Shown: piece by piece, positions 16,267 to 24,964 of the stretch
Layout of the letters: each line of letters begins with the position of its first letter
Position numbering within the stretch: the stretch's first letter is position 1
Assembly (NCBI RefSeq): GCF_000013865.1
Contig: NC_007948.1
Span: 2,790,001 to 2,854,000 of the forward strand
Reading direction: 5' to 3'
DNA: 64,000 nt
From: Polaromonas sp. JS666
Lineage (GTDB): Bacteria; Pseudomonadota; Gammaproteobacteria; Burkholderiales; Burkholderiaceae_C
Notes under the pieces: model-generated
Told to the model about the DNA's origin: nothing
What the model saw: the letters and a program-made list of their open reading frames with translations, nothing else
Database searches by the model: none
Made by a program: the position numbers and the translations under genes

Positions 16267-16856
16267 TTGGAGGCTTTCAATTTGAGAGTAAATACTTCAA
16301 TGGGTCCAGCGGAGTTCTTGTCGAACTCGCAGCCGGCATTCATGCCCGCCAGGGCTACTTCGCGGGCGGTTCTGGCCTTGTCCCAGCAGGCGTGCATGGC
16401 CCCCAGCGCAAAACTGCGGCCTGACCCAATGCCCCAAAACTCCTTGAATTCAAAGACTTCGCGGTAGCTGTAAAGGCCGTAGATGCCGCTGGCATTGGCG
16501 ATCACCACGGTGAACTGGCTGGACTCGTAGGGGTCGTTGTCGTCTTCCTTGGTCTGCAGGAAAAACGTGTCTTTCAGCAGCGGGTGCAGCTTGATGAAGG
16601 TGTCAAACACCTCGTCGCGGGACCCCAGCTTGAGATCTTCCTTGGCCAGCGCGGACATCGCCTTGCGCAGCGCGGGAAAATGCGCCACCGTGCCGGCCAT
16701 GCCGATGTAGCTGGTACCCACCACGGGCGCATCCACCTTGAATATCTTGCTGTTGGCCTCAAACCGGTGGGTCAGGCTGGTATCGCCAAACGTGACCAGC
16801 GTGTCAGCGGCAATGGCAATCTGGCCCGCCTTCTTCACAACCACCAACGTTGTCAT
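16263..16856 (-). CDS. Proteasome-like Ntn hydrolase (betaproteobacterial proteasome homologue, BPH)
   Basis: 197 residues, beginning [20 protein letters not shown]. After Met removal Thr1 would be the nucleophile, as in HslV (TTIVSVRRNGHVVIAGD). Asp17 is conserved, and Lys36 lines up with the catalytic lysine of HslV if a three-residue insertion is allowed; [12 protein letters not shown] matches the later SGG loop. The start is fixed by the mechanism, although the frame is open further upstream. A small family called BPH fits better than HslV: it has the extra inserts ([17 protein letters not shown]) and no HslU ATPase gene adjoins. ATGA overlaps join it to aceF and lpdA. The substrate is unknown. 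Confidence 0.85.
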   Translation of the reverse strand: MTTLVVVKKAGQIAIAADTLVTFGDTSLTHRFEANSKIFKVDAPVVGTSYIGMAGTVAHFPALRKAMSALAKEDLKLGSRDEVFDTFIKLHPLLKDTFFLQTKEDDNDPYESSQFTVVIANASGIYGLYSYREVFEFKEFWGIGSGRSFALGAMHACWDKARTAREVALAGMNAGCEFDKNSAGPIEVFTLKLKASK

Positions 16857-18523
16857 AAAAGAACGCGGCGGAAGTCGGCGAGGATTTGTCCGAGATAGGC
16901 GTTGAAGCGCGCGGCGCCGGCGCCGTCGATCACGCGGTGGTCCCAGGCCAGCGACATGGGCAGCATCAGGCGCGGCTGGAAGGCCTTGCCATCCCACACA
17001 GGTTCCATCTGGCTCTTGGAGACGCCGAGGATGGCGACTTCCGGCGCGTTGATGATGGGCGTGAAGTAACGCCCGCCAATGCCGCCCAGCGACGAGATGG
17101 TGAAGCTGGCGCCCTGCATTTCGGCGGGCGTGAGCTTGCCGTCGCGCGCCTTCTTCGCGAGTTCGCCCATTTCCTGGCTGATCTGCAGCACGCCTTTTTT
17201 GTCGGCATCCTTGAGTACGGGAACGACCAACCCGTTGGGCGTGTCGGCGGCAAAACCGATGTGGTAGTACTGCTTGTAAACCAGTTGGTCGCCGTCCAGC
17301 GAGGCATTGAATTCGGGGAATTTCTTCAGCGCCGCAACGCTGGCCTTGATCAGGAAGGCCAGCATGGTGACCTTCAGGCCTGCCTTCTCGTTTTCCTTGT
17401 TGGTCGAAACGCGGAAAGCTTCCAGCTCGGTGATGTCGGCATCGTCATGGTTGGTGACGTGCGGGATCATCACGTAGTTGCGAAGCAGGTTGGCGCCGCT
17501 GATCTTCTTGATGCGGGACATGTCCTTGCGCTCGACTGGCCCGAACTTGGTGAAGTCGACCTTGGGCCATGGCAGCAGGTCCAGTCCCACGCCGGTACCA
17601 CCGGACGATGCGGGTGCCTTGGCAGCCTGCGCCTGGGTGCGGGTATCGCCCGCCATGACCGACTTGGTGAAGGCCTGCACGTCGTCCTGCGTGATGCGGC
17701 CCTTCGGACCTGTGCCTTTGACCTCTGCCAGGGGCACGCCGAGCTCGCGGGCGAACTTGCGCACCGAGGGCGAAGCATGCGGCAAACTGCCTTGCTGGGC
17801 CGTGGCGGGCTCATGCGCCGGCATGACCGCAGCAGCCGGCGCGGCGGCCGCCGCAGAAACAGGTGCAGGGGCGGCGGCCGGTGCAGCCGGTGCGGGCGCC
17901 GGGGAGGTCCCGGTGGCTGCAACAGAGCCTTCCAGAATGGCCAGCAGATCACCGATGTTGACGATGTCGCCCAGCTTGACCTTGAGTTCCTTGAGTACGC
18001 CCGCGGCCGACGACGGAATCTCCATCGAAGCCTTGTCGGACTCCACGGTGACCAGGGACTGCTCGAGCTTGATGGTGTCGCCCGGCTTGACGAGCACCTC
18101 GATGACCGACACATCCTTGAAGTCGCCGATGTCGGGTACACGGACCTCGACCGGGCCGGCAGCTGCGGCCGGCGCCGACGCCGGGACTGGCGCCGGTGCG
18201 GGGGCAGGCGCCGGTGCTGCCGCCGTGCTCGCAGCGGGTGCAGCAGAAGCTGCCGCAGCCGATGCTGTTGCCGGTACTGCGGCGCCGGCCGCTTCCACCG
18301 TCAGCACGATGGAACCCTGCTTGACCTTGTCTCCGAGCTTGACCTTGAGCTCCTTGACCACGCCAGCCTGGCTGGACGGAATCTCCATGGAGGCCTTGTC
18401 GGACTCCACCGTGATCAGGGATTGCTCAGCCTTCACGGTATCGCCTGGTTTGACGAGCAACTCAATCACCGTCACTTCGTCGAAGTCCCCAATATCAGGA
18501 ACCTGAATATCTACCACTGCCAT
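16853..18523 (-). CDS. aceF: Dihydrolipoyllysine acetyltransferase (pyruvate dehydrogenase E2)
   Basis: 556 residues. Two lipoyl domains carry Lys43 and Lys164 (both ESDKASM), joined and followed by Ala/Pro-rich swinging linkers. The E1/E3-binding domain is about residues 248-290 ([20 protein letters not shown]), and the acetyltransferase core ends with the catalytic His529 in AWDHRVIDG. It transfers the acetyl group to CoA and forms the core of the complex. Starts 44 bases after aceE; its stop overlaps the ATG of the proteasome-like gene. Confidence 0.97.
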   Translation of the reverse strand: MAVVDIQVPDIGDFDEVTVIELLVKPGDTVKAEQSLITVESDKASMEIPSSQAGVVKELKVKLGDKVKQGSIVLTVEAAGAAVPATASAAAASAAPAASTAAAPAPAPAPAPVPASAPAAAAGPVEVRVPDIGDFKDVSVIEVLVKPGDTIKLEQSLVTVESDKASMEIPSSAAGVLKELKVKLGDIVNIGDLLAILEGSVAATGTSPAPAPAAPAAAPAPVSAAAAAPAAAVMPAHEPATAQQGSLPHASPSVRKFARELGVPLAEVKGTGPKGRITQDDVQAFTKSVMAGDTRTQAQAAKAPASSGGTGVGLDLLPWPKVDFTKFGPVERKDMSRIKKISGANLLRNYVMIPHVTNHDDADITELEAFRVSTNKENEKAGLKVTMLAFLIKASVAALKKFPEFNASLDGDQLVYKQYYHIGFAADTPNGLVVPVLKDADKKGVLQISQEMGELAKKARDGKLTPAEMQGASFTISSLGGIGGRYFTPIINAPEVAILGVSKSQMEPVWDGKAFQPRLMLPMSLAWDHRVIDGAGAARFNAYLGQILADFRRVLL

Positions 18524-18567
18524 GTTGTTGTCTCCGATTGCTTGCGGGCTAATGCATCAAACCTGCA

Positions 18568-21309
18568 TCAGGCATAAAGGGGATTGATCTTGTCGGCATT
18601 GATACCGTACTTCTTGATGGCTTCGGCAACCTTGGCAACCGGAACCGTACCCTCTTCGCTGAGCGCCTTCAGGGCCGCGATCACGATGTAGTGGCGGTTG
18701 ATTTCAAAGTGCTCGCGCAGCTTGCTGCGGAAGTCGCTGCGGCCAAATCCATCGGTGCCCAGGACCTTGTAGGTGCGCCCCTTGGGGATAAACGGCCGGA
18801 TCTGCTCGGCGTAAGCCTTCATGTAGTCGGTCGATGCAACGACCGGGCCGGCGTGCTTGTCGAGCTGCTCGCCCACAAAAGGCACGCGGGGTTTGTCGGT
18901 CGGGTGCAGCAGGTTCCAGCGTTCGGCGTTCTGGCCATCGCGGGCCAACTCATTGAAGCTCGGGCAGCTCCACACGTTGGCGGCAACACCCCACTCTTTC
19001 TCAAGCAGTTCCTGCGCGGCAATCGATTCACGCAGGATGGTGCCGGAGCCCAGCAGTTGTACGCGCGGCGTGAGCTTGGCGCCTTCCTTGCAGAGGTACA
19101 TGCCCTTGATGATCTGTTCTTCGGTACCGGGCTGGAGGCCTGGCATCGGATAGTTTTCATTGAGCAGCGTGAGGTAAAAATACACGTTGTCCTGCTTTTC
19201 CACCATACGCTTCAAGCCATGGTGCAGGATGACACCCACCTCATGGGCAAAGGTCGGGTCGTAGCTGATGCAGTTGGGAATCGTGCCGGCCAGGATGTGG
19301 CTGTGGCCGTCTTCGTGCTGCAGGCCTTCGCCATTCAGTGTGGTCCGGCCAGAGGTGCCGCCCAACAGGAAGCCACGTGCCTGCATGTCGCCAGCCGCCC
19401 AGGCCAGGTCGCCGATGCGCTGGAAACCGAACATCGAGTAGTACACGTAGAACGGGACCATGATCCTGTTATTGGTGCTGTACGAAGTGGCCGCTGCGAT
19501 CCAGCTGCTCATGCCACCAGCCTCGTTGATGCCCTCTTGCAGGATCTGGCCCTTGGCGTCTTCCTTGTAATACATCACCTGGTCTTTATCGACCGGCGTG
19601 TACTTCTGGCCATCAGGGTTGTAGATGCCCACCTGGCGGAACAGGCCTTCCATGCCGAAGGTGCGGGCCTCATCGACCAGGATGGGCACCACGCGTGGGC
19701 CGAGTGCCTGGTCGCGCAGCAGCTGCGTGAGGAAGCGCACGTAGGCCTGCGTGGTGGAAATTTCACGGCCTTCGGCGGTCGGCTCGAGCACGGCCTTGAA
19801 GGTTTCGAGCGCAGGCACGGTAAAGCTCTCGTCGGCCTTGACGCGGCGGTGCGGCAGGTAACCGCCCAGGGCCTTGCGCCGCTCGTGCAGATAGCGCATT
19901 TCCGGGGTGTCATCGGCCGGCTTGTAAAACGGCAGGTCGGCCAGCTGGCTGTCGGGAATCGGGATGTTGAAGCGGTCGCGGAAGATCTTGATGTCATCGT
20001 CCGTCAGTTTCTTGGTCTGATGCACCGTGTTTTTGCCCTCGCCAATCTTGCCCATGCCAAAACCCTTGACGGTCTTGATCAGCAGCACTGTGGGCTGGCC
20101 GGTGTGATTGACGGCCGCATGGAATGCCGCATACACCTTTTGCGAGTCGTGGCCGCCACGGCGCAGGTTCCAGATGTCGTCGTCGCTCATCTTGGAGACC
20201 ATCTCCAGCGTCTTGGGGTTCTGGCCAAAGAAATGCTTGCGCACGTAGGCGCCGTCGTTGGCCTTCATGGCCTGGTAGTCGCCGTCCAGCGTGTCAATCA
20301 TGACTTTGCGCAAGGCGCCGTCCTTGTCGCGCGCCAGCAATGGATCCCAGTTGCTGCCCCAGATCAGCTTGATGACATTCCAGCCGGCGCCGCGGAACTC
20401 GCCTTCGAGTTCCTGGATGATCTTGCCGTTGCCGCGGACCGGGCCGTCCAGACGCTGCAGGTTGCAGTTGATGACGAACACCAGGTTGTCGAGCTTCTCG
20501 CGCGCGGCCAGCCCGATGGCGCCCATCGATTCGACTTCATCCATCTCACCGTCGCCACAGAACACCCAGACCTTGCGGTTTTCGGTGTTGGCAATACCGC
20601 GGGCGTGCAGGTACTTGAGGAACCTGGCCTGGTAAATCGCCATCAGGGGGCCCAGGCCCATGGAGACCGTGGGGAACTGCCAGAATTCGGGCATCAGCTT
20701 GGGGTGCGGGTAGCTGGAAAGCCCCTTGCCAGCAACTTCCTGGCGGAAATTGAGCAGTTGCTCTTCCGTCAGGCGGCCTTCAAGGTAAGCGCGTGCGTAG
20801 ACGCCAGGCGACACATGCCCCTGGATGTAGAGGCAATCGCCGCCATGGTTCTCGCTCTCGGCATGCCAGAAGTGGTTGAAGCCCGCACCAAAGAGACTGG
20901 CCAGCGAGGCAAACGAGCCGATATGTCCACCCAGATCGCCGCCATCCGCGGGATGCAGGCGGTTGGCCTTGACCACCATGGCCATGGCATTCCAGCGCAT
21001 GTAGGCGCGCAGGCGTTCTTCAATTTCGAGGTTGCCGGGGGAGCGCTCTTCCTGGTCGGTTTCTATGGTGTTGACGTAAGCGGTGTTGGCCGAGAAAGGC
21101 ATGTCAATGCTTTTCTGGCGGGCATGTTCGAGCAGTTGCTCAAGCAGGAAGTGGGCACGTTCCGGGCCCTCGCTTTCAATGACCGCCGAGAGGGCATCCA
21201 TCCACTCCCGGGTCTCCTGCTTGTCTTTGTCCAGGGTGTTCTCACCCAAGGCATCGTTCGCGGCGGCGCGTAGGTTGTCGGCACCGGCTTCATTTGGATT
21301 GGCAGCCAT
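18568..21309 (-). CDS. aceE: Pyruvate dehydrogenase E1, homodimeric
   Basis: 913 residues, the usual length for AceE of this class. The thiamine diphosphate motif is GDGEMDEVES at residues 252-261 and NCN at 281-283, and the substrate-channel region contains SYPHPKLMPEFWQ. It decarboxylates pyruvate and acetylates the lipoyl groups of E2. First gene of the operon aceE-aceF-bph-lpdA. A GGAGACAAAA ribosome site precedes the ATG. Upstream lies an AT-rich stretch and a divergent two-component system. Confidence 0.98.
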   Translation of the reverse strand: MAANPNEAGADNLRAAANDALGENTLDKDKQETREWMDALSAVIESEGPERAHFLLEQLLEHARQKSIDMPFSANTAYVNTIETDQEERSPGNLEIEERLRAYMRWNAMAMVVKANRLHPADGGDLGGHIGSFASLASLFGAGFNHFWHAESENHGGDCLYIQGHVSPGVYARAYLEGRLTEEQLLNFRQEVAGKGLSSYPHPKLMPEFWQFPTVSMGLGPLMAIYQARFLKYLHARGIANTENRKVWVFCGDGEMDEVESMGAIGLAAREKLDNLVFVINCNLQRLDGPVRGNGKIIQELEGEFRGAGWNVIKLIWGSNWDPLLARDKDGALRKVMIDTLDGDYQAMKANDGAYVRKHFFGQNPKTLEMVSKMSDDDIWNLRRGGHDSQKVYAAFHAAVNHTGQPTVLLIKTVKGFGMGKIGEGKNTVHQTKKLTDDDIKIFRDRFNIPIPDSQLADLPFYKPADDTPEMRYLHERRKALGGYLPHRRVKADESFTVPALETFKAVLEPTAEGREISTTQAYVRFLTQLLRDQALGPRVVPILVDEARTFGMEGLFRQVGIYNPDGQKYTPVDKDQVMYYKEDAKGQILQEGINEAGGMSSWIAAATSYSTNNRIMVPFYVYYSMFGFQRIGDLAWAAGDMQARGFLLGGTSGRTTLNGEGLQHEDGHSHILAGTIPNCISYDPTFAHEVGVILHHGLKRMVEKQDNVYFYLTLLNENYPMPGLQPGTEEQIIKGMYLCKEGAKLTPRVQLLGSGTILRESIAAQELLEKEWGVAANVWSCPSFNELARDGQNAERWNLLHPTDKPRVPFVGEQLDKHAGPVVASTDYMKAYAEQIRPFIPKGRTYKVLGTDGFGRSDFRSKLREHFEINRHYIVIAALKALSEEGTVPVAKVAEAIKKYGINADKINPLYA

Positions 21310-21434
21310 TTTTGTCTCCTGAGTAACGCTTGTTTGACCCGAACCACAACTTTGAGGCTGCGCACAAAGCTTGTGTCTGACTTGTCCCTAAGGCGTGTTT
21401 TAAACGCAATTTAGATTCAAGTCTCTAGTTTCTC

Positions 21435-21480
21435 ATAATATTTACTAAATTTCAAATAGTGCTTATTGATTTTATATTAT
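21435..21480. promoter_or_regulatory. AT-rich island with inverted repeat upstream of aceE
   Basis: A very AT-rich stretch in otherwise GC-rich DNA, flanked by ATAATAT (21435-21441) and its inverse ATATTAT (21474-21480). It lies 125 bases upstream of aceE within the 315-base gap between aceE and the divergent histidine kinase, so it probably contains the operon promoter and a regulator site. No perfect -35/-10 pair was found. Confidence 0.45.
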
Positions 21481-21599
21481 GAAATTTCAACTTCACCGCC
21501 TTTCTCACGAAAGTCAATGCGGGCAGAGAACACCCCTGCGACCAGACACTGAAGCTCACCCCAAAAGATCATGACCATGCGGGTATCGCCGGGATACAT
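21477..21599 (-). CDS. Possible 40-residue protein upstream of aceE
   Basis: A leftward frame from an ATG at 21599 reads MYPGDTRMVMIFWGELQCLV and ends in a charged tail (REKGGEVEIS) just where the AT-rich island begins. The composition looks protein-like (aromatic, amphipathic, no rare-codon run), but the frame is short, has only a weak ribosome site and overlaps the region just upstream of the kinase gene. The frame is also open upstream to 21782, inside the kinase gene. It may be a small gene, a remnant, or chance. Confidence 0.3.
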   Translation of the reverse strand: MYPGDTRMVMIFWGELQCLVAGVFSARIDFREKGGEVEIS

Positions 21600-21624
21600 C
21601 TCACTTAAACTGTTACCTTCCTCT

Positions 21625-24192
21625 ATGTCCAAGCCCTCCTCCTTTTCCGACTCCGTTGCAGCGAGTCCCGCACCCCTCGCTTTCTGGCACCGCTGGTGGG
21701 GCAAACAGTCGCCATCGCGGCAGGACCGTTTTATCACCTTGGGTCCGCTGCTGGCGGTGGTGCTGTTCCTGGCGGCTGTCATCGCGGCCTTCGCCTATCT
21801 GCGGATCGAGGAAATAGACCGCGAGCAGCAGGCCGTCAAACGCGATGTCGAATACGCCCAGCAAAGGTTGCGCCTGCGGCTGCTTGAGAGGCAGGAGCAG
21901 CTCATGCGCATTGGCCGGGATGTGTCCAACAAGGAGGTTGACGCCGAAGAGTTCATCGTCCAGGCCGAATCGCTGGTCAACCAGTACCCCGAACTGATGA
22001 CTGTGACGTGGATCGACAGCAAGCGGCGCGTCAAGGTTGCCTATGCATCGCCCAGCGTCCATCCCAGCCAGTCGCGCGTCGCAGGCGAGCAGCTCAAGGT
22101 CGGCGAGACAGACGGCACGTATGAACTGGCGCGAGACCTGCGCCAGCCGGTTTACTCACGCCCCCTGGCAGCCAACGAACATAGCGGCCACAACGCACCT
22201 ACCCTGCAATTGCAGGTGCCACTCGATGACCAGGGGAAATTTGACGGCGTCATCATGGGCGAATACTCCATCGATGGCTTGCTGCGCTTCGGCGTTCCCA
22301 CCGAAGTGACCGCCAAATACGCGGTGACCCTGATCAATGACAAGAACCTCGTGCTGGCTGGCAACTTGCCACCCAGGCGCAATCCGGCGGCCCGGCTGCT
22401 GCCGTGGTCTGACGCTGCTGCCGAGTACGAGATCCCGGTTTCACCTGTGGGCAACGGGCTGCTGATTCGCGCAGAAGGCTACCGTGCCTCGCTGGGCGTT
22501 GTGGGCAGCGGCTTCTTCTGGCTGGTCAGCGCCCTCAGCGCCCTGACCGTCTGGATGCTTCTGGGCACCTGGCGCCACACCCGCCGCCGCGTCCAGGCGC
22601 AGCAGGCGCTGATATCCGAAACCAACTTCCGCCGAGCGATGGAAAATTCCATGCTCACCGGCATGCGCGCGCTGGATTTGCAGGGCCGCATTACCTACGT
22701 CAACCCCGCTTTCTGCGCAATGACGGGCTTTAGCGAAAGCGAGCTGGTGGGCCGTACCCCGCCCTTCCCGCACTGGCCTGAAGCCGAGATCGATATCCTG
22801 ATGGCGCGGCTTGACGACGAGTTGCACGGCCGCACCCCTCCCGGTGGATTCGAAGTCCGTGTCAAACGCAAAAACGGCCAAATCTTTGATTCCCGCATGT
22901 ATGTGTCGCCCCTGATTGACCCACGCGGGCAACAGACGGGCTGGATGACGTCGATGACGGACATCACCGAGCCCAAGCGCATTCGCGAAGAACTGTCAGC
23001 CTCGTATGAACGCTTCACCACGGTGCTGGAGGGGCTGGATGCAGCGGTCTCCGTAGCGCCGCTGGGCAGCGAAGAACTGCTGTTTGCCAACAAGCTGTAC
23101 CGGTCCTGGTTCGGCGGCGAGGTGTCCGGGCACATGAACCTGATTGCGCAGGCCGGTGTGCCGGCTGCCATGCCCACCGAAGACGCCATCGATCCGGTGG
23201 ACGGCATGGCCGGATTTCCGACCGACACCCTGACCACCGCCCAGACGGAAAACGCCGAAATATTTGTGCCCGACCTGGGCAAGTGGCTGGAAGTGCGCTC
23301 GCGCTACCTCACTTGGGTAGACGGCCGCCTGGCGCAAATGGTGATCGCGACCGACATCACGCCACGGCGCCATGCCGAAGAACAGGCCGCGCAGCAAAAC
23401 GAGCGCGCCCAGACCGCGAGCCGGCTCATCACCATGGGCGAAATGGCATCCAGCGTGGCCCACGAGCTCAACCAGCCGCTGACCGCCATCAACAACTATT
23501 GCAATGGCATGGTGTCGCGCATCAAGGGCCAGCAAATCAGCAATGAGGACCTGCTGATCGCGCTCGACAAGACCGCCCGGCAGGCGCACCGTGCCGGCCA
23601 GATCATCCAGCGCATCCGCTCCTTTGTGAAACGCAGCGAGCCCAACCGAACCTCTGCCGATGTCGCCACCATGGTCAGCAACGCCATGGAGCTGGCCGAC
23701 ATCGAGTTGCGCCGCCACCATGTGCGGCTGAGCCACTACATCGCGGCCCGTTTGCCCAACATCATGGTGGACCCCATCCTGATCGAACAGGTGCTCATCA
23801 ACCTGATGAAAAATGCGGCCGAGTCGATTGAGCAGGCGCACCTGCCCACGGCCCGCCGCAGCGTGGAATTGCGCGTCGTACCCAAGCACATCGAGGACCA
23901 GAGTGTGGTGGAGTTTTCGGTCCTTGACTCGGGCCGGGGCCTGTCGCCGGAAGTCAAGGCACGGCTCTATGAAGCCTTCTACTCCACCAAGGCTGAGGGC
24001 ATGGGCATCGGCCTGAAACTGTGCCGCAGCATTGTCGAGTCCCACCAGGGCAGGATGGAGGCCGAGAACCTCTACAATGGGGACGAAGTGGTGGGGTGCC
24101 GGTTCACTTTCTGGATCCCCGTGACGCCCCTGCTTTCACCTGCACCTTCTGCTAGCGATACTGTAGCGGCCAAGGATGCCGGCGTTCACTAA
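21625..24192 (+). CDS. PAS-domain sensor histidine kinase (DctB/FixL-like)
   Basis: 855 residues from the ATG at 21625 (an ATG at 21571 would add 18 residues). A first membrane helix (LGPLLAVVLFLAAVIAAFAYL), a periplasmic sensor domain of about 230 residues, a second helix (SGFFWLVSALSALTVWML), then a PAS domain (MENSMLTGMRALDLQGRITY) with PAC segment, a second PAS-like part, and the transmitter. His613 sits in ASSVAHELNQPLTAINNY; ATP-binding boxes are NLMKNAAES, DSGRGLS and GMGIGLKLCRS. It pairs with the FixJ-like regulator 47 bases downstream. Divergent from aceE, so organic-acid sensing and control of pyruvate dehydrogenase are plausible but unproven. Confidence 0.92.
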   Translation: MSKPSSFSDSVAASPAPLAFWHRWWGKQSPSRQDRFITLGPLLAVVLFLAAVIAAFAYLRIEEIDREQQAVKRDVEYAQQRLRLRLLERQEQLMRIGRDVSNKEVDAEEFIVQAESLVNQYPELMTVTWIDSKRRVKVAYASPSVHPSQSRVAGEQLKVGETDGTYELARDLRQPVYSRPLAANEHSGHNAPTLQLQVPLDDQGKFDGVIMGEYSIDGLLRFGVPTEVTAKYAVTLINDKNLVLAGNLPPRRNPAARLLPWSDAAAEYEIPVSPVGNGLLIRAEGYRASLGVVGSGFFWLVSALSALTVWMLLGTWRHTRRRVQAQQALISETNFRRAMENSMLTGMRALDLQGRITYVNPAFCAMTGFSESELVGRTPPFPHWPEAEIDILMARLDDELHGRTPPGGFEVRVKRKNGQIFDSRMYVSPLIDPRGQQTGWMTSMTDITEPKRIREELSASYERFTTVLEGLDAAVSVAPLGSEELLFANKLYRSWFGGEVSGHMNLIAQAGVPAAMPTEDAIDPVDGMAGFPTDTLTTAQTENAEIFVPDLGKWLEVRSRYLTWVDGRLAQMVIATDITPRRHAEEQAAQQNERAQTASRLITMGEMASSVAHELNQPLTAINNYCNGMVSRIKGQQISNEDLLIALDKTARQAHRAGQIIQRIRSFVKRSEPNRTSADVATMVSNAMELADIELRRHHVRLSHYIAARLPNIMVDPILIEQVLINLMKNAAESIEQAHLPTARRSVELRVVPKHIEDQSVVEFSVLDSGRGLSPEVKARLYEAFYSTKAEGMGIGLKLCRSIVESHQGRMEAENLYNGDEVVGCRFTFWIPVTPLLSPAPSASDTVAAKDAGVH

Positions 24193-24239
24193 AGCACCTT
24201 CAGGAATAGTTTCGAGAAGTTCACAAAAGAAAGTTTGGC

Positions 24240-24866
24240 ATGAGCTTGATTCCCAAAAAAGGCACTGTTTACGTCATTGATGATGACGAGGGCGTGCGCG
24301 ATTCGCTGCAATGGCTGCTCGAAGGCAAGGACTACCGGGTGCGCTGCTACGACTCGGCTGAAACATTTCTGAGCCGCTACGACGCGCGCGAAGTGGCCTG
24401 CCTGATCGTGGATATCCGCATGGGCGGCATGACCGGCCTGGAGCTGCAGGACCGGCTGGTCGAACGCAAGTCGCCGTTGCCGATTGTCTTCATCACCGGC
24501 CACGGCGATGTCCCCATGGCGGTCAACACCATGAAGAAAGGCGCCATGGACTTCATCCAGAAGCCTTTTCAGGAAGAAGCGCTGGTCAATCTGGTCGAGC
24601 GCATGCTGGAACAGGCCAAGGAAGCCTTCGCAGGCCACCAGCAATCCGCCAGCCGCGACGCCCTGCTGGCCAAGCTGACGTCGCGCGAAGCGCAGGTGCT
24701 CGAACGCATCGTGGCGGGCCGCCTGAACAAGCAGATTGCCGACGACCTGGGCATCAGCATCAAGACGGTGGAAGCCCACCGCGCCAACATCATGGAAAAG
24801 CTCAATGCCAATACCGTGGCTGACCTGCTGAAAATAGCGCTGGGCTCCAACGCGCCCAAGGCCTGA
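24240..24866 (+). CDS. FixJ-family response regulator
   Basis: 208 residues. Receiver domain with acidic pocket (VIDDDEG), phosphoacceptor Asp58 (LIVDIRMGGMTG), Thr86 and Lys108 (FIQKPF), then a LuxR-type helix-turn-helix (LTSREAQVLERIVAGRLNKQ, then KTVEAHRANIMEKL). It is the partner of the kinase just upstream and should activate transcription as a dimer on phosphorylation. Followed by a hairpin terminator, so the pair forms its own unit. Confidence 0.95.
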   Translation: MSLIPKKGTVYVIDDDEGVRDSLQWLLEGKDYRVRCYDSAETFLSRYDAREVACLIVDIRMGGMTGLELQDRLVERKSPLPIVFITGHGDVPMAVNTMKKGAMDFIQKPFQEEALVNLVERMLEQAKEAFAGHQQSASRDALLAKLTSREAQVLERIVAGRLNKQIADDLGISIKTVEAHRANIMEKLNANTVADLLKIALGSNAPKA

Positions 24867-24904
24867 GAGCCACCGGAGCCGAATTCCCAGCCGCTAACTT
24901 TTTA

Positions 24905-24948
24905 TAGCTGCTTGCGCCCGTAGTTCCTGGACTAGCGGGCGTTTTTAC
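24905..24948 (+). terminator. Rho-independent terminator built on an interspersed repeat
   Basis: The sequence TATAGCTGCTTGCGC (24905-24919) leads into an imperfect stem, CGCCCGTAGT (24917-24926) with ACTAGCGGGCG (24933-24943), followed by TTTTT (24944-24948). It ends the response regulator transcript. The same leading words recur elsewhere in the window, which suggests a repeat family. Confidence 0.75.
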
Positions 24949-24964
24949 TTAGAAAATTGAAATC

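Noticed and set aside
16857-16997. Longer start for the proteasome-like protein (47 extra residues)
   Set aside because: The extra part is Arg/Pro-rich, overlaps the end of aceF and would bury the catalytic threonine; the ATGA overlap at 16853-16856 marks the true start.
18691-21273. Long rightward frame opposite aceE (860 codons) and similar ones opposite aceF, lpdA, carB and others
   Set aside because: Such mirror frames arise from high GC and codon bias of the real gene. The real strand carries family motifs; the mirror frames show none and have no ribosome sites.
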